From Whitmania pigra (Eukaryota > Annelida > Clitellata > Hirudinida > Haemopidae): a stretch of DNA of 64,000 nucleotides. Position numbers and translations under genes: made by a program. Positions 29,382 through 38,065 of this stretch are shown here, one piece after another. The stretch's first letter is position 1. Each line of letters opens with the position of its first letter. The stretch lies in contig JAJTWR010000147.1 in assembly GCA_021613335.1 (NCBI GenBank), positions 1-64,000 on the forward strand, read 5' to 3'. Under the pieces are notes generated by a model. That model did not search any database. It worked only from the letters and a program-made list of their open reading frames with translations, and was not told the DNA's origin.

Positions 29382-29937
29382 GCTGAAAGGGCGCAAACTG
29401 CAGGCGCTTGCGGACAATCGCATCCGCCCGACCAGCGACCGCGGCCGTCAGGCCCTGTTCAACATGCTGTGCCATGACGGGCCGCTCCATGCCGACGCGC
29501 CTGGAATTGCATTGGTTGGCGGGCGATTCTTGGATGTTTGCGCCGGCACAGGCGCCAATGGCATCGAAGCCTTGTCGCGCGGAGCGCGGTCGGCGGTGTT
29601 CATGGATCGGGACCTGCGCTGCGCCAAGCGTAATCTTGCCGGTGTCGATCTCGAGAGATTACGCGCCACGGTTGAGTGGATCGAAGGCGACGCCTGCACG
29701 CCACCGCCAACCTGTCAACCTGCCGAAGTGCTGTTTCTGGATCCGCCTTACGGTCAGGGTCTGGTTGCGCCAATCTTGAGCGCGTTGCAAAAGGCCGGCT
29801 GGGTGGCAGAGCATGGGCTGGTCATCGCCGAAACCGCCCGCGACGAGTTGTGGGCGCCGCCAAGCGGTTGGCGGTTGGTCGATGAGCGCCGATATGGCAA
29901 AACCCGCTTGACTTTTTTGCGGTGGAGCAAGCGCTGA
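29362..29937 (+). CDS. rsmD: 16S rRNA (guanine-966 N2)-methyltransferase
   Basis: A 191-residue Rossmann methyltransferase with RVTAGKLKGRKLQAL at the start, RPTSDRGRQALFNML, the SAM site LDVCAGTGANGIEALSRGA and the catalytic motif LFLDPPYGQG (DPPY). It methylates G966 of 16S rRNA. GTG 29362 is chosen because family similarity begins there; the overlap with rluB is 20 bases. The pair rluB-rsmD is a common arrangement in alphaproteobacteria. Confidence 0.88.
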   Translation: MRVTAGKLKGRKLQALADNRIRPTSDRGRQALFNMLCHDGPLHADAPGIALVGGRFLDVCAGTGANGIEALSRGARSAVFMDRDLRCAKRNLAGVDLERLRATVEWIEGDACTPPPTCQPAEVLFLDPPYGQGLVAPILSALQKAGWVAEHGLVIAETARDELWAPPSGWRLVDERRYGKTRLTFLRWSKR

Positions 29938-29962
29938 ATGTATTCGGTTCGTTTTGTTGTAG

Positions 29963-29984
29963 TTTTGCCACAGATGTGGCAAAA
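29963..29984. terminator. Hairpin after rsmD
   Basis: The arms TTTTGCCAC and GTGGCAAAA form a perfect nine-pair stem around AGAT, 26 bases after the rsmD stop. The A and T ends give it a bidirectional terminator character, although there is no additional T run after the stem on the plus strand. Confidence 0.5.
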
Positions 29985-30159
29985 TGATTGGGCCACCTTG
30001 GATGCGTCGGTGAATTGCCTTTTGCGCGATGGGGATCTTGTTGCTGAGTTGGCATAAAAACCGGTACAAAGGGAAAGCTGTTTTTTTGCCTGCCCTGGCC
30101 GTTGTGCGCTGATCGGTGTGCGCCTGTCGGCAGCGGACCAACACCAAGGAGTTTGTTGG

Positions 30160-31005
30160 ATGAAATCATTAAAATTATGTGGGGCTGCGATGTCCCTTGC
30201 ATTGCTTTCCGGTTGCGGCGCTTATGACGTTCAATCGCTGCGCGGGATCGCCGCTGCAACCGGCGGCAATGGCTTCACCCAGGCCTTGACCAAGGAATAT
30301 CGGTCGCTGACCTTGTTCGAAGCCGATAAAATGATGGATTGGCCGGATGCTTATACCTTTGCCGCTAAAGGGCTAGCCGCGTCGCGCGGTGAAAATGTTC
30401 TGCCGGAAACGACGGATCGCTGGTCGCTGCCGGCAGCCAAGAAGACGGAATTGAACGGGGCGCGCGGCAAACTGATCGCCGCGCTCGATGGCGGCGGCCG
30501 CACGCGCCTGCCCGATATCGCTGCCCGCGCGCAAGTTGCCTACGATTGCTGGGTCGAACAGGAAGAGGAAGCCTGGCAGACGGCCGATATCGCGCACTGC
30601 AAAGCGCTGTTCGACGCCATGCTGGCGCAGCTGACCCAGGCGCCGGCGCCGGCGCAGGCGATAGCGCCGGTTGCCCAGCGTAACTTCATCGTGTATTTCG
30701 CGTGGGACAGCGCGCGGATTGACCGGGCCGGCGAGGCTGTCATCGATCAGGCCGCCGCCGAAGCCAAGCGCACCGGCTCTAGCCGCATCACCGTCATTGG
30801 CCATGCCGACCGCTCAGGAGCGGCGGATTATAATGTCCGGCTGTCCTTGCGTCGCGCTGAGGCGGTGCGTTCCGCGCTCGCCACCCGTGGCATCTCTCCC
30901 GACCGCTCGTCGGTTACGGCTCTTGGCGAAACCGAGCCAGCCGTTCCCACCGCCGACGGCGTGAAAGAGCCGCGCAACCGGCGCGTGGAAGTCAATATCC
31001 GCTAA
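30160..31005 (+). CDS. OmpA-family lipoprotein
   Basis: The N-terminus MKSLKLCGAAMSLALLSGCG is a lipoprotein signal with cleavage before Cys19. Residues about 20-160 are a helical region without known motifs, followed by a short Pro-Ala linker (QAPAPAQAIAP) and an OmpA-like peptidoglycan-binding domain (VYFAWDSARIDRAGEAVID, TVIGHADRSGAADYN, LRRAEAVRSAL, and EPRNRRVEV at the end). It should link the outer membrane to the cell wall. ATG 30160 is preceded by AAGGA. It ends 58 bases before a strong terminator, so it is probably monocistronic. Confidence 0.85.
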   Translation: MKSLKLCGAAMSLALLSGCGAYDVQSLRGIAAATGGNGFTQALTKEYRSLTLFEADKMMDWPDAYTFAAKGLAASRGENVLPETTDRWSLPAAKKTELNGARGKLIAALDGGGRTRLPDIAARAQVAYDCWVEQEEEAWQTADIAHCKALFDAMLAQLTQAPAPAQAIAPVAQRNFIVYFAWDSARIDRAGEAVIDQAAAEAKRTGSSRITVIGHADRSGAADYNVRLSLRRAEAVRSALATRGISPDRSSVTALGETEPAVPTADGVKEPRNRRVEVNIR

Positions 31006-31063
31006 TTCAGCGTTACGCAACCAGGGCGCCGATTGCATATCAAGCCCAAGCCAAACGAGAACG

Positions 31064-31096
31064 GGCGCCGTGGACGAAACCCACGGCGCCTTTATT
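31064..31096 (+). terminator. Intrinsic terminator after the OmpA-like gene
   Basis: GGCGCCGTGG and CCACGGCGCC pair perfectly over ten bases around a seven-base loop and are followed by TTTATT. It lies 58 bases after the OmpA-like stop codon. Confidence 0.85.
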
Positions 31097-31201
31097 CTAT
31101 GCGTCCACGGGCGCTGGACGCTCTGGACTTGCGCTTTTTTCGGTGCTTAACTCATCTCGAAGCCTATGACTCAAAATATCGAATTTGAGGGTCTTTAGCC
31201 G

Positions 31202-31594
31202 ATGTACCGCCAGACGACGCGGGCCATTACCGTTACCGTCACCCCCCATTATCTTGAGGAACATTCTTTTCCGACCGAGAATCACTATGTTTGGGCTTAT
31301 CGCGTTCGGATCGAGAATGAAGGTCAGGAGACGGTACGACTTCGACGTCGCACCTGGATGATTACCGACGGCTTTGGCCGCAAGCATGAAGTGCATGGCG
31401 AGGGGGTTGTCGGCGAGCAGCCGATCCTGGAACCGGGCGCGGTATTTGAATATACCAGCGGTACGCCTTTACCCACGCCATCGGGTATCATGGTTGGTAT
31501 TTATCATATGGAAACCACCCAGGGAGAGCGGTTCGATATCGGGGTGCCGGCTTTTTCGCTCGATAGTCCGCACCAGCCGGTGCGATTGCATTAA
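31202..31594 (+). CDS. apaG: ApaG (DUF525) protein
   Basis: A 130-residue single beta-sandwich domain: TTRAITVTVTPHYLEEHS, AYRVRIENEG, RTWMITDGFGRKHEVHGEGVVG split across the core, and TPLPTPSGIMVGIYHM near the end. This is the complete ApaG family, with an immunoglobulin-like fold; its biological function is not settled although it has been linked to cation resistance. The gene stands alone between a terminator and folE on the same strand. Confidence 0.9.
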   Translation: MYRQTTRAITVTVTPHYLEEHSFPTENHYVWAYRVRIENEGQETVRLRRRTWMITDGFGRKHEVHGEGVVGEQPILEPGAVFEYTSGTPLPTPSGIMVGIYHMETTQGERFDIGVPAFSLDSPHQPVRLH

Positions 31595-31689
31595 GGCGGC
31601 CGGCCCTTGCTTTTCGGGTCGCGCCGTCTAATTCGCTAAAGCGTCAGGCTTTGCTTTGACGCCGGTTCGAAGCCACGAAGGATCGTTTT

Positions 31690-32331
31690 TTGACGGCTAT
31701 CCCCTTACACCCCCCCGATGTCTCCGGCATCCCCGCGCGCCCGAGCCGCGCCGAAGCGGAAGCGGCAGTGCGCACCTTGTTGAGATGGGCTGGCGACGAC
31801 CCCGAGCGCGAAGGCCTGGTCGATACGCCAGCACGGGTGGTGCGGGCTTACGATGAGTGGTTTGCCGGTTATCGCATCGATCCGGTCGAGATGCTGCAGC
31901 GCACCTTCGAAGAAACCAACGGTTACGACGAAATGGTCGCTTTGCGCGATATCCGCTTCGAGTCTTTTTGCGAACATCATATGGCGCCGATCATCGGCAA
32001 GGCCCATGTCGCTTATCTTCCGCGCAACCGCGTGGTTGGCATTTCCAAACTGGCCCGCCTGGTCGAGGTCTATACCAAGCGCTTGCAAATACAGGAAAAA
32101 ATGACCGCTCAAATCGCTAACACTTTGGATGAAGTGTTGCAGCCGCTCGGCGTTGGGGTGATCGTCGAAGCCCAACACCAATGCATGACCACCCGTGGCG
32201 TGCATAAACCCGGCGTCTCGATGATCACCAGCCGGATGCTGGGGGCTTTTCGCACCGAGAAAGAAACGCGCCGGGAATTCCTGGCTTTGATCAACGGTTC
32301 AGGTATGGGATCGACGTCTTCTCCTGGCTGA
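31690..32331 (+). CDS. folE: GTP cyclohydrolase I
   Basis: The first enzyme of tetrahydrofolate (or queuosine precursor) synthesis, converting GTP to dihydroneopterin triphosphate. Zinc ligands and active-site motifs are present: [50 protein letters not shown] and TSRMLGAF. The start is TTG at 31690 with AAGGA eight bases upstream; no ATG precedes the N-terminal helix. 213 residues is normal. The last codons lie inside a long inverted repeat (32313-32348). Confidence 0.93.
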   Translation: MTAIPLHPPDVSGIPARPSRAEAEAAVRTLLRWAGDDPEREGLVDTPARVVRAYDEWFAGYRIDPVEMLQRTFEETNGYDEMVALRDIRFESFCEHHMAPIIGKAHVAYLPRNRVVGISKLARLVEVYTKRLQIQEKMTAQIANTLDEVLQPLGVGVIVEAQHQCMTTRGVHKPGVSMITSRMLGAFRTEKETRREFLALINGSGMGSTSSPG

Positions 32332-32348
32332 AGCCGGGAGAAGACGTC
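32313..32348. terminator. Long inverted repeat spanning the folE stop codon
   Basis: GACGTCTTCTCC (32313-32324) and GGAGAAGACGTC (32337-32348) pair perfectly over 12 bases around a 12-base loop that contains the folE TGA. It could stabilise the folE mRNA 3' end or end transcription between the convergent genes, but no T run follows. Confidence 0.55.
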
Positions 32349-32400
32349 AAGGGTCTGGTATTTGGCGCCATAGCAGCGAACGGTAGTGACGAAGCGCGCT

Positions 32401-33282
32401 TCAGTTGAATACAGAGGTCAGGCTCACCTGCCCGGATCCGGGTTTCAGCGGTTGGGGCTGGCTGGCATCAGGCGCCCAACCGGTCAGGAAGATCACTTCG
32501 AACGTCGCTTGCAGGCGCCCGTCCGGCCCGGTGAAGCGACGGGCATAATCGGCGGCGGCGCGGGCAAATAGCCGGCGGCCGGTCGGATGACGTAAACGGT
32601 CGGCAAGAACATTGCTTTCCCCCATACCGCGCAGATCGCGCATGAGGGCGAATATATCGCCATAGCTGACCTGAATCCGGTCGCTATCGATCACTGGCAG
32701 GGCAAACCCGGCCCGTTGCATCAACATGCCGGCCTCGCGCACTCCAACCATCGGCGCAACCCTGGGGCTGGCGCCGCCGGTTTCGGCCAATTCCGCCTCC
32801 AGCAGCGCCTGACGCAATTCATATAGCGTCTCTCCCCCCGCCATGGCGCCAAGAAACAGACCGTCAGGCCGCAAAGCGCGGCGGATCTGAATCAAGGCGC
32901 CAGGCAGATCGTTGACCGATTGCAGCGACAGATTGGACAACACGATATCGAAGGCGTGCGGCGCAAAGGGTAAACACTCCTCTTCCGCCGCCACGCCAGA
33001 ACCATGCCCGCCCGCAACCGCCCGCCTGACCATCGCCAGCGACGGATCGAGCGACGCCACCCATTCGATCCCGCCCTCTTTGGCGAGTTGGCGGGCAATC
33101 CAGCCGCAACGGCAGCCGAGATCCAATGCGCGGGTGAAATGCCGGGCGCTATCGTTGATCCGATCGATCAGGCGGGCGGCAATTTCGACGAACAGGAAAT
33201 CGAAATCCTCCAAACCGGCGGCGGCCCGGTCGCGCCGCCGCCGCAAGGCCAGGCGCTCGAAGGGATCCGGGCGATCAGCCAT
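32401..33282 (-). CDS. SAM-dependent methyltransferase, NDUFAF5/BioC-like
   Basis: From ATG 33282 ([20 protein letters not shown]) the protein is 293 residues. It has the SAM-binding region [15 protein letters not shown], a Leu-Ser-Asn-Leu-Ser-Leu-Gln segment ([19 protein letters not shown]) and [20 protein letters not shown], matching the alphaproteobacterial relatives of the complex I assembly factor NDUFAF5 and of BioC. Motif I is unusual in having Cys-Arg-Cys-Gly after LDLG. The start overlaps the true end of aroQ. In the raw sequence it reads in one frame with the front of aroQ, which is an artefact of the break in aroQ. Confidence 0.8.
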   Translation of the reverse strand: MADRPDPFERLALRRRRDRAAAGLEDFDFLFVEIAARLIDRINDSARHFTRALDLGCRCGWIARQLAKEGGIEWVASLDPSLAMVRRAVAGGHGSGVAAEEECLPFAPHAFDIVLSNLSLQSVNDLPGALIQIRRALRPDGLFLGAMAGGETLYELRQALLEAELAETGGASPRVAPMVGVREAGMLMQRAGFALPVIDSDRIQVSYGDIFALMRDLRGMGESNVLADRLRHPTGRRLFARAAADYARRFTGPDGRLQATFEVIFLTGWAPDASQPQPLKPGSGQVSLTSVFN

Positions 33283-33741
33283 ACCCGGCCGGTCCTTTAT
33301 TGCCGGCGGCCAGGGCCTGAATAGCGAACAGATAACCCAAAGGGCCAAATCCGCACACGACCCCGCGCGCCACCGGCGACAGCCAGGAATGATGACGAAA
33401 TTCCTCTCTGGCAAAACATTGGAGAGATGAACTTCGATGACCGGCACAGCCACTGCCCGGATGGCATCCGGCAAAGCCAGAGAGGTGTGGGTGTAGGCGC
33501 CGGCATTGAAGACGATCCCCAGCAGATCGCCCGCCGCGTGAGGCGCGCCGGCCTGGTGAATCCAGTCGATCAGCGCCCCTTCATGGTTCGATTGGCGAAA
33601 ATCGATCGCCAATCCGAAACGTTCGGCTTCCGTTGCGCACATCGCTCGAATATCCTCCAAGGTGGCGGCGCCGTAGGTGCCAGGTTCGCGCGTGCCGAGA
33701 AGATTGAGGTTCGGCCCGTTCAAAACCAAAATCGATGCCAT
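33275..33741 (-). pseudogene. aroQ: Type II 3-dehydroquinate dehydratase, frameshifted
   Basis: AroQ catalyses the third step of the shikimate pathway. The N-terminus [21 protein letters not shown], then [16 protein letters not shown] and [16 protein letters not shown] are typical and carry the active-site residues. After VHLSNV the frame changes at an A4 run (33413-33416; T4 in the mRNA). The expected C-terminus ([16 protein letters not shown] and [14 protein letters not shown]) is in another frame and ends at a TGA at 33275. One missing T explains this. The start ATG 33741 is where family similarity begins. The raw frame runs on into the methyltransferase gene instead of stopping. Confidence 0.88.
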
Positions 33742-34048
33742 GATATCGTTTCCCATTCCCGATCGGACCGCCTTGGCCAAGCTTCTCGTCCGTCCTTGTC
33801 ACCCGAACCGGCAGCGAACAGGAGAGCGATGCGGACGCAATCGCTTCAAGGCGACCGCAACAGCCGAAACCGCCTGGAGCAACGGTCCACAGCCATCCTG
33901 GATGAGTGTTGCCGCTTCGTCTGCCCGAATCGTTCGAAAGCTCCCCCTTCAACGCAAAAATCCGTTCGTATCCAGCCTGTATACCGTTCCCAGGGAAGGT
34001 TATGAACATCGGTCACCGGACCGTTTGGAATTTGCGCTCCAAGCATTT
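33742..34048. other. Intergenic region upstream of aroQ
   Basis: About 300 bases between the EamA stop and the aroQ start, on the same strand. Some frames are open across it, but none shows a recognisable protein or a good start. It probably holds the aroQ promoter; no specific element is convincing. Confidence 0.4.
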
Positions 34049-34988
34049 TCATGGATTTGCGTTCCCGATCGTTTCATGCCTGGCCAAGGGGCGATGGGCG
34101 GGTTCCCTGCGGTTGGAGAGGAAGACTCCAATCGCAGATAATGCAAACCCGACCAGCGCCATCGCCAAAGGCATTTCGCCAAGGATAAGCGATGCCATGA
34201 CTTGCGTCACGGGCGGGATGAGGTAGAAGAGACTTGCCACCTTGCTGGCCTCGCCGCGCCGGATCATCGCATAAAGCAGCATCAGCGCGCCAATCGATTT
34301 CACGATGGCAAGCCAGATCACCGATCCGATGAAAGCGGAACTCCAGTTTATCCGCATCCTCTCGGTCAGCAAGGCAGCAAGAAGCATTACGATCGAACCA
34401 ACCAACATCTGCACGCAGCCGGCGATTCTCAGATCGAGCGCCGAGCAGAACCGCTTCTGGTAGAGCGTTCCAGCCGTGATGCCGAACAGCGCAATGGCGG
34501 TGAAAGCATAGCCGGCGAGGGCGGACAAATCGCTTCCAAGCCTTTGGCCTACGACCAGAACCACGCCGCACAGGCCAAGAAAAAGGCCGCCCCACTGGGT
34601 CCAGCCGACTTTTTCCTTCAAGACCGGCCCCGCGGCCAGAGCGACGAAAATCGGCGTGAGGCCAACAATCAACGCCGATTGTCCCGCGGGAACGCCATGC
34701 TTCATGCCGGCATAAAGGCCGCCAAACTGCATCGCCTGCATAAGAAATCCCACAACGGCCAATATGGCCGATCTGCTGCCACTTCGACGGCATACGAGCG
34801 CCGGTTGCCAGAGCGAATCCGAGCACGATCAGACCGGCGAGCAAAAAGCGGAGAAATGTCATCGTGAACGGCTCGGCATAGAGGATGCCGACCGCGCCGC
34901 CAACATAGCCAGAGCTCCATAACAGGATGAAGCCAAGAGGCATCGCGCTCGCTGTCGTTTTCATAGGGGAGGGGGAAGCTGTTGTCAT
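34049..34988 (-). pseudogene. EamA/DMT-family transporter, frameshifted
   Basis: A ten-helix drug/metabolite exporter with two EamA repeats. The N-terminal part, LGFILLWSSGYVGGAVGIL and FTMTFLRFLLAGLIVLG, is in one frame up to WQQIGHI; the remainder, AVVGFLMQAMQFGGLYAG and then LTPIFVALAAG, is in another. The change lies near 34762-34764, in CATATTGG, where one extra base fits. The C-terminal repeat includes LYAMIRRGEASKVASLFYLI and VTQVMASLILGE. It is divergent from a LysR regulator, the usual arrangement for a regulated exporter; the substrate is unknown. Confidence 0.85.
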
Positions 34989-35040
34989 GGCATCGATCTC
35001 CTTTACACTGTTGAGAGAGTTGCATGACTAGCGTTCGCTT

Positions 35041-35061
35041 CTTAAGGATATTCTCCTTAAG
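35041..35061. promoter_or_regulatory. LysR-type operator dyad
   Basis: CTTAAGGA and TCCTTAAG are perfect inverted repeats separated by five bases, in the 111-base gap between the divergent exporter and the LysR gene. The dyad contains T-N11-A spacing, the usual recognition pattern of LysR-type regulators, and lies about 40 bases before the LysR start. Binding is inferred. Confidence 0.65.
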
Positions 35062-35099
35062 CGCAAGTTGCGGAAATTTTATAGTCCAAAGAAACTCCG

Positions 35100-36017
35100 A
35101 TGCGACGGGTGAATTTCGATACCCAACTGCTCAGAAGCTTTCTGACCATTGCCGATACCGGCAGTTTTGTTGCAGCGGCTGAACAGCTCAACATGACACA
35201 GCCCGCCATGAGCCAGCAGATGCGGCGCCTGGAAGAACAGGCTGGAGCGCCGCTGTTTCAACGCGATGGGCGAAAATTGTCGCTCACCTCTGCTGGCGAA
35301 ACCCTCTTGCGCTATGCCCGCAGAATCATCGCGCTCAACGACCGGATTGGCGAGGAGCTTGGATCGAGCAAAGCGGATGAGTTCGTTCATATCGGGATGC
35401 CGGAACATTTCTCGGAATCGCTTCTGCCCGAACTGATTCATCAGGCCCATGCAAGCTTTCCGCATCTCCAGCTGACGATCAAGATTGCGCGCAGCCAAGC
35501 CCTGTCTGACGCGCTCTTTGAAGGAAGGTTGAATATGGCCTTGCTGCTCGGCCCCGCACCGGACACAGGGGATGAATCCTGTCAGCCGGTGCCGCTGCGC
35601 TGGATCTGTGGCAACGATTTTCCGCTTCCCCTCCTGCAAGATCCCGTGCCGCTCGTTCTGTTTCGCGCCCCTTGCAGCTTTCGCAAGATCGCAACCGGGA
35701 CTCTCGAACAAGCCGGGCTGAGTTGGCGATGCGTGCATGAAGGAGAGGATCTGGCGATCTTGAGAGCCGCCGTCATGGCCAGAATCGGCATTACCGCCTT
35801 GCCTATGGTACGCGACTATGCCGGGCTTTCCTTCCTGCCGTGCGCGGGAAAACTCCCCTCTCTGCCCAATGTTGCCTTTTCGATCAAGCGTCACCCCAAT
35901 TGGAAAAGCCGCTCTGCGGACGCTCTGGCAACGCTGGTCGAAACGCTTTGGAAGGGCCTCGATTCCGCGCCAGGAGACGCAAACCCGGATCGGTCGCCAT
36001 TCAGCGGCAGGTTTTAG
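35100..36017 (+). CDS. LysR-family transcriptional regulator
   Basis: The N-terminal winged helix-turn-helix reads LLRSFLTIADTGSFVAAAEQLNMTQ, then AMSQQMRRLEEQAGAPLFQRDG, followed by a linker helix and a LysR substrate-binding domain (residues about 90-295). Length 305 is normal. It is divergent from the EamA transporter and probably controls it, acting at the dyad at 35041-35061, as is common for LysR-exporter pairs. The inducer cannot be predicted. Confidence 0.88.
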   Translation: MRRVNFDTQLLRSFLTIADTGSFVAAAEQLNMTQPAMSQQMRRLEEQAGAPLFQRDGRKLSLTSAGETLLRYARRIIALNDRIGEELGSSKADEFVHIGMPEHFSESLLPELIHQAHASFPHLQLTIKIARSQALSDALFEGRLNMALLLGPAPDTGDESCQPVPLRWICGNDFPLPLLQDPVPLVLFRAPCSFRKIATGTLEQAGLSWRCVHEGEDLAILRAAVMARIGITALPMVRDYAGLSFLPCAGKLPSLPNVAFSIKRHPNWKSRSADALATLVETLWKGLDSAPGDANPDRSPFSGRF

Positions 36018-36064
36018 CATCATGCCTGGCGGATTGGAAAAAGACAGAGGGCGATGTCCCCGGC

Positions 36065-36997
36065 TCAATCGATCCGCACCAGTTTTCTTTGCCGGCTGTG
36101 CCAACGCCAGTCGGCGAGCAAGCGGATATGCACGCCGCCACGCCAACGGTTGACGGCATTGAGCCAGGCCAGCTCGCTTGTGCCGGACAAAACCTTGCAG
36201 CCAACGGGCGTCAGCTCCCAGCGCCCGCGCCATTCGCGCAACAGCGGCACTTTAGCATCGGTCAGATCGCGCAAAATCGGATAAAACATGGCATCCCTCA
36301 GCCAGGGGGCCCGCTCCGTCGCTTGCACCGCGGCAAAGATCTGTTCGCGGCTCGCCGCCCCGTCGGCAACCGCCAGCAAGGTCAACTTCTCGCTCAAGCT
36401 CAACCCATCGCCGATATGAGGAAATTCCTGAAAATGCCGCCACAACGCCGGCGCCAGGTGCGGCAGACAAGCAGGGTCTTCCCAGGCCAGGGCGATCAAT
36501 GCGTCGGGAGTATCGTCCCGCCAGGCCTGCCAGCCGCGTCGTCCGATGGCGAGCATCGTCTCGTCGACCGGTCGGCGCGCTTGCCACAACCGGTGCAGAA
36601 CCGCATCCATTTTCCAGGCGAAGGAACCGTCATGATCGACCAGCGTCAAACAACGGTGCGGACGATCGGCAAACCAGGCCAGCAAGCGTAACAGCACCGA
36701 CTGATCGAACAGCCCGTGTTCAAACCATAAAACAACCTCGTCGTAATCGTCGGCGCACGCCAGCCGAGCCTCCTGATCGATCAGCTCATGGAACGCCACT
36801 GCCAGGATTTCGTCATAGCGCCGGGCGATGAAGCGTGCGCGCAAAGCATACCAGGCTTTACCGTCGATATCCGCCGGGGTTGGACCATCGCAAAGCGGAT
36901 CGGACCATTGCAGATATTCCGCCGCCGGTAACAGGCGAGCCAGGGCAGCGCCCAAATCACTGCTGCATCCCACGCACAACAACGTCACTCTCGGCAC
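36065..36997 (-). CDS. DUF1835 domain protein
   Basis: A 310-residue protein beginning MPRVTLLCVGCSSDLGAALA, with WSDPLCDGPTPAD and a long helical middle (VVLWFEHGLFDQSVLLRLLA), typical of DUF1835 proteins, which often carry a second C-terminal domain of unknown role (here including LTDAKVPLLREWRGRWELTP). No enzyme motif is recognised. The LWFEH-type segment is the most conserved part of the family. The gene is convergent with the LysR gene and divergent from the MBL gene. Function unknown. Confidence 0.7.
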   Translation of the reverse strand: MPRVTLLCVGCSSDLGAALARLLPAAEYLQWSDPLCDGPTPADIDGKAWYALRARFIARRYDEILAVAFHELIDQEARLACADDYDEVVLWFEHGLFDQSVLLRLLAWFADRPHRCLTLVDHDGSFAWKMDAVLHRLWQARRPVDETMLAIGRRGWQAWRDDTPDALIALAWEDPACLPHLAPALWRHFQEFPHIGDGLSLSEKLTLLAVADGAASREQIFAAVQATERAPWLRDAMFYPILRDLTDAKVPLLREWRGRWELTPVGCKVLSGTSELAWLNAVNRWRGGVHIRLLADWRWHSRQRKLVRID

Positions 36998-37059
36998 CTC
37001 ATCTCGTTATGGTCGGCGGCGCCATATCGGGCGAAACCTTTTATTAATCCCAGTAGATG

Positions 37060-37065
37060 TATAAT
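37060..37065 (+). promoter_or_regulatory. Candidate -10 element upstream of the MBL gene
   Basis: A consensus TATAAT preceded directly by TG lies in an AT-rich patch (CTTTTATTAATCCCAG just upstream, where a weak -35 could sit). A transcript from here would start near 37072 and run straight into the perfect hairpin at 37111-37151. This is a visual match only. Confidence 0.35.
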
Positions 37066-37110
37066 AACACATCAATTCTCTTTAGGATCGATTCTCTTCA
37101 AGGCCGATGA

Positions 37111-37151
37111 ATGCGATAAAAACACCACCTTAAGTGGTGTTTTTATCGCAT
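37111..37151. terminator. Perfect 18-bp stem, bidirectional terminator-like, in a divergent promoter region
   Basis: ATGCGATAAAAACACCAC and its exact reverse complement GTGGTGTTTTTATCGCAT flank the five-base loop CTTAA. The T5 inside the right arm and A5 inside the left arm give an intrinsic terminator shape in both directions. It sits between two divergent genes (starts at 36997 and 37235), where no transcript end is expected. Confidence 0.75.
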
Positions 37152-37234
37152 GTGCCATGGCTTTCGGTTTTCTTTTCCTTGGTCACAATATTGTTGCGCG
37201 CAAGACATCGCGGCAGAGCGAAACGGGGTTGGGG

Positions 37235-38065
37235 ATGGGCATCGAGGTAACATTCTGGGGTGTCCGCGGCAGTTTTCCTTGCGCGATGGCAAGCCACACC
37301 GTTTTTGGCGGCAATACATCATGCGTGGAAGTCCAAGCGGGCGGTCGGACCATTATCCTGGATGCCGGCACGGGCCTGTGGGCTTTGGGCAAAAGCTTGC
37401 TGCAACGGGGCATTCGCGAGGCTCATCTGCTGCTCTCTCACTCGCACACCGATCATATCATGGGCTTTCCCTTTTTTGCTCCGGCCTGGATGGCGAGCGA
37501 TTTTCGCCTCACCGTCCTAGCGGGTCATTTGAAACGGAATGGCGGTATCCGTCAAATCTTCGAAATGACGATGCGGGATCCGGTTTTCCCGGTGGCGCTG
37601 GCCAATATGGGAGGAGCGACAAGCTTTCACGATTTCGCCGCTGGCGAAAGTTTCGATCTTGGCGCAACGATCCATATCCGCACCGCGCCGCTCAACCATC
37701 CCAACGGCGCCACCGGCTACCGCATCGAAGCCGAAGGCGTCGCGATCGCTTATGTCACCGACACCGAACATCGCTTGAACGAACCGGATGACAATGTCCT
37801 GGGGTTGATTGAAAATGCCGATCTGATGATCTACGATTCGACTTATTGCGATGAGGAGTTCGCCGCCAAGATCAATTGGGGCCATTCCACCTGGCAGGAA
37901 GCCATCCGCCTGGCACGGCTCGCCGGGGTGAGGAAGCTTGCGCTGTTTCACCACGACCCCGATCATGACGATACGGTCATGGCCCGGATCGAAGCCGAGG
38001 CGAAAACCGCTTGGCGCGGCGCCATCGTGGCGCGCGAAGGCATGGCGCTGACGCTGAAAGACTAA
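37235..38065 (+). CDS. MBL-fold metallo-hydrolase
   Basis: A 276-residue metallo-beta-lactamase-fold protein: MGIEVTFWGVRGSFPCAMAS, SCVEVQAGGRTIILDAGTGL, the metal motif LSHSHTDHIMGFPFF (HxHxDH), YVTDTEH and DLMIYDSTYCDEEF, and a late LALFHHDPDHDD. The opening and the motif spacing resemble RNase Z-like or cyclic-phosphodiesterase-like MBL proteins, a group often found beside cyclase or signalling genes in alphaproteobacteria. The frame is open from 37157, but similarity starts at MGIEV. Its stop overlaps the convergent membrane-protein stop by three bases. Substrate unknown. Confidence 0.82.
   Translation: MGIEVTFWGVRGSFPCAMASHTVFGGNTSCVEVQAGGRTIILDAGTGLWALGKSLLQRGIREAHLLLSHSHTDHIMGFPFFAPAWMASDFRLTVLAGHLKRNGGIRQIFEMTMRDPVFPVALANMGGATSFHDFAAGESFDLGATIHIRTAPLNHPNGATGYRIEAEGVAIAYVTDTEHRLNEPDDNVLGLIENADLMIYDSTYCDEEFAAKINWGHSTWQEAIRLARLAGVRKLALFHHDPDHDDTVMARIEAEAKTAWRGAIVAREGMALTLKD

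Noticed and set aside
32401..33780. A fused dehydroquinate dehydratase-methyltransferase enzyme
   Set aside because: The missing AroQ C-terminus is present in the adjacent frame and ends at the methyltransferase start, so the fusion comes from one lost base.
35079..36233. 384-codon minus-strand frame over the LysR gene
   Set aside because: It covers a clear LysR gene and runs into the DUF1835 gene in another frame; not a plausible product.
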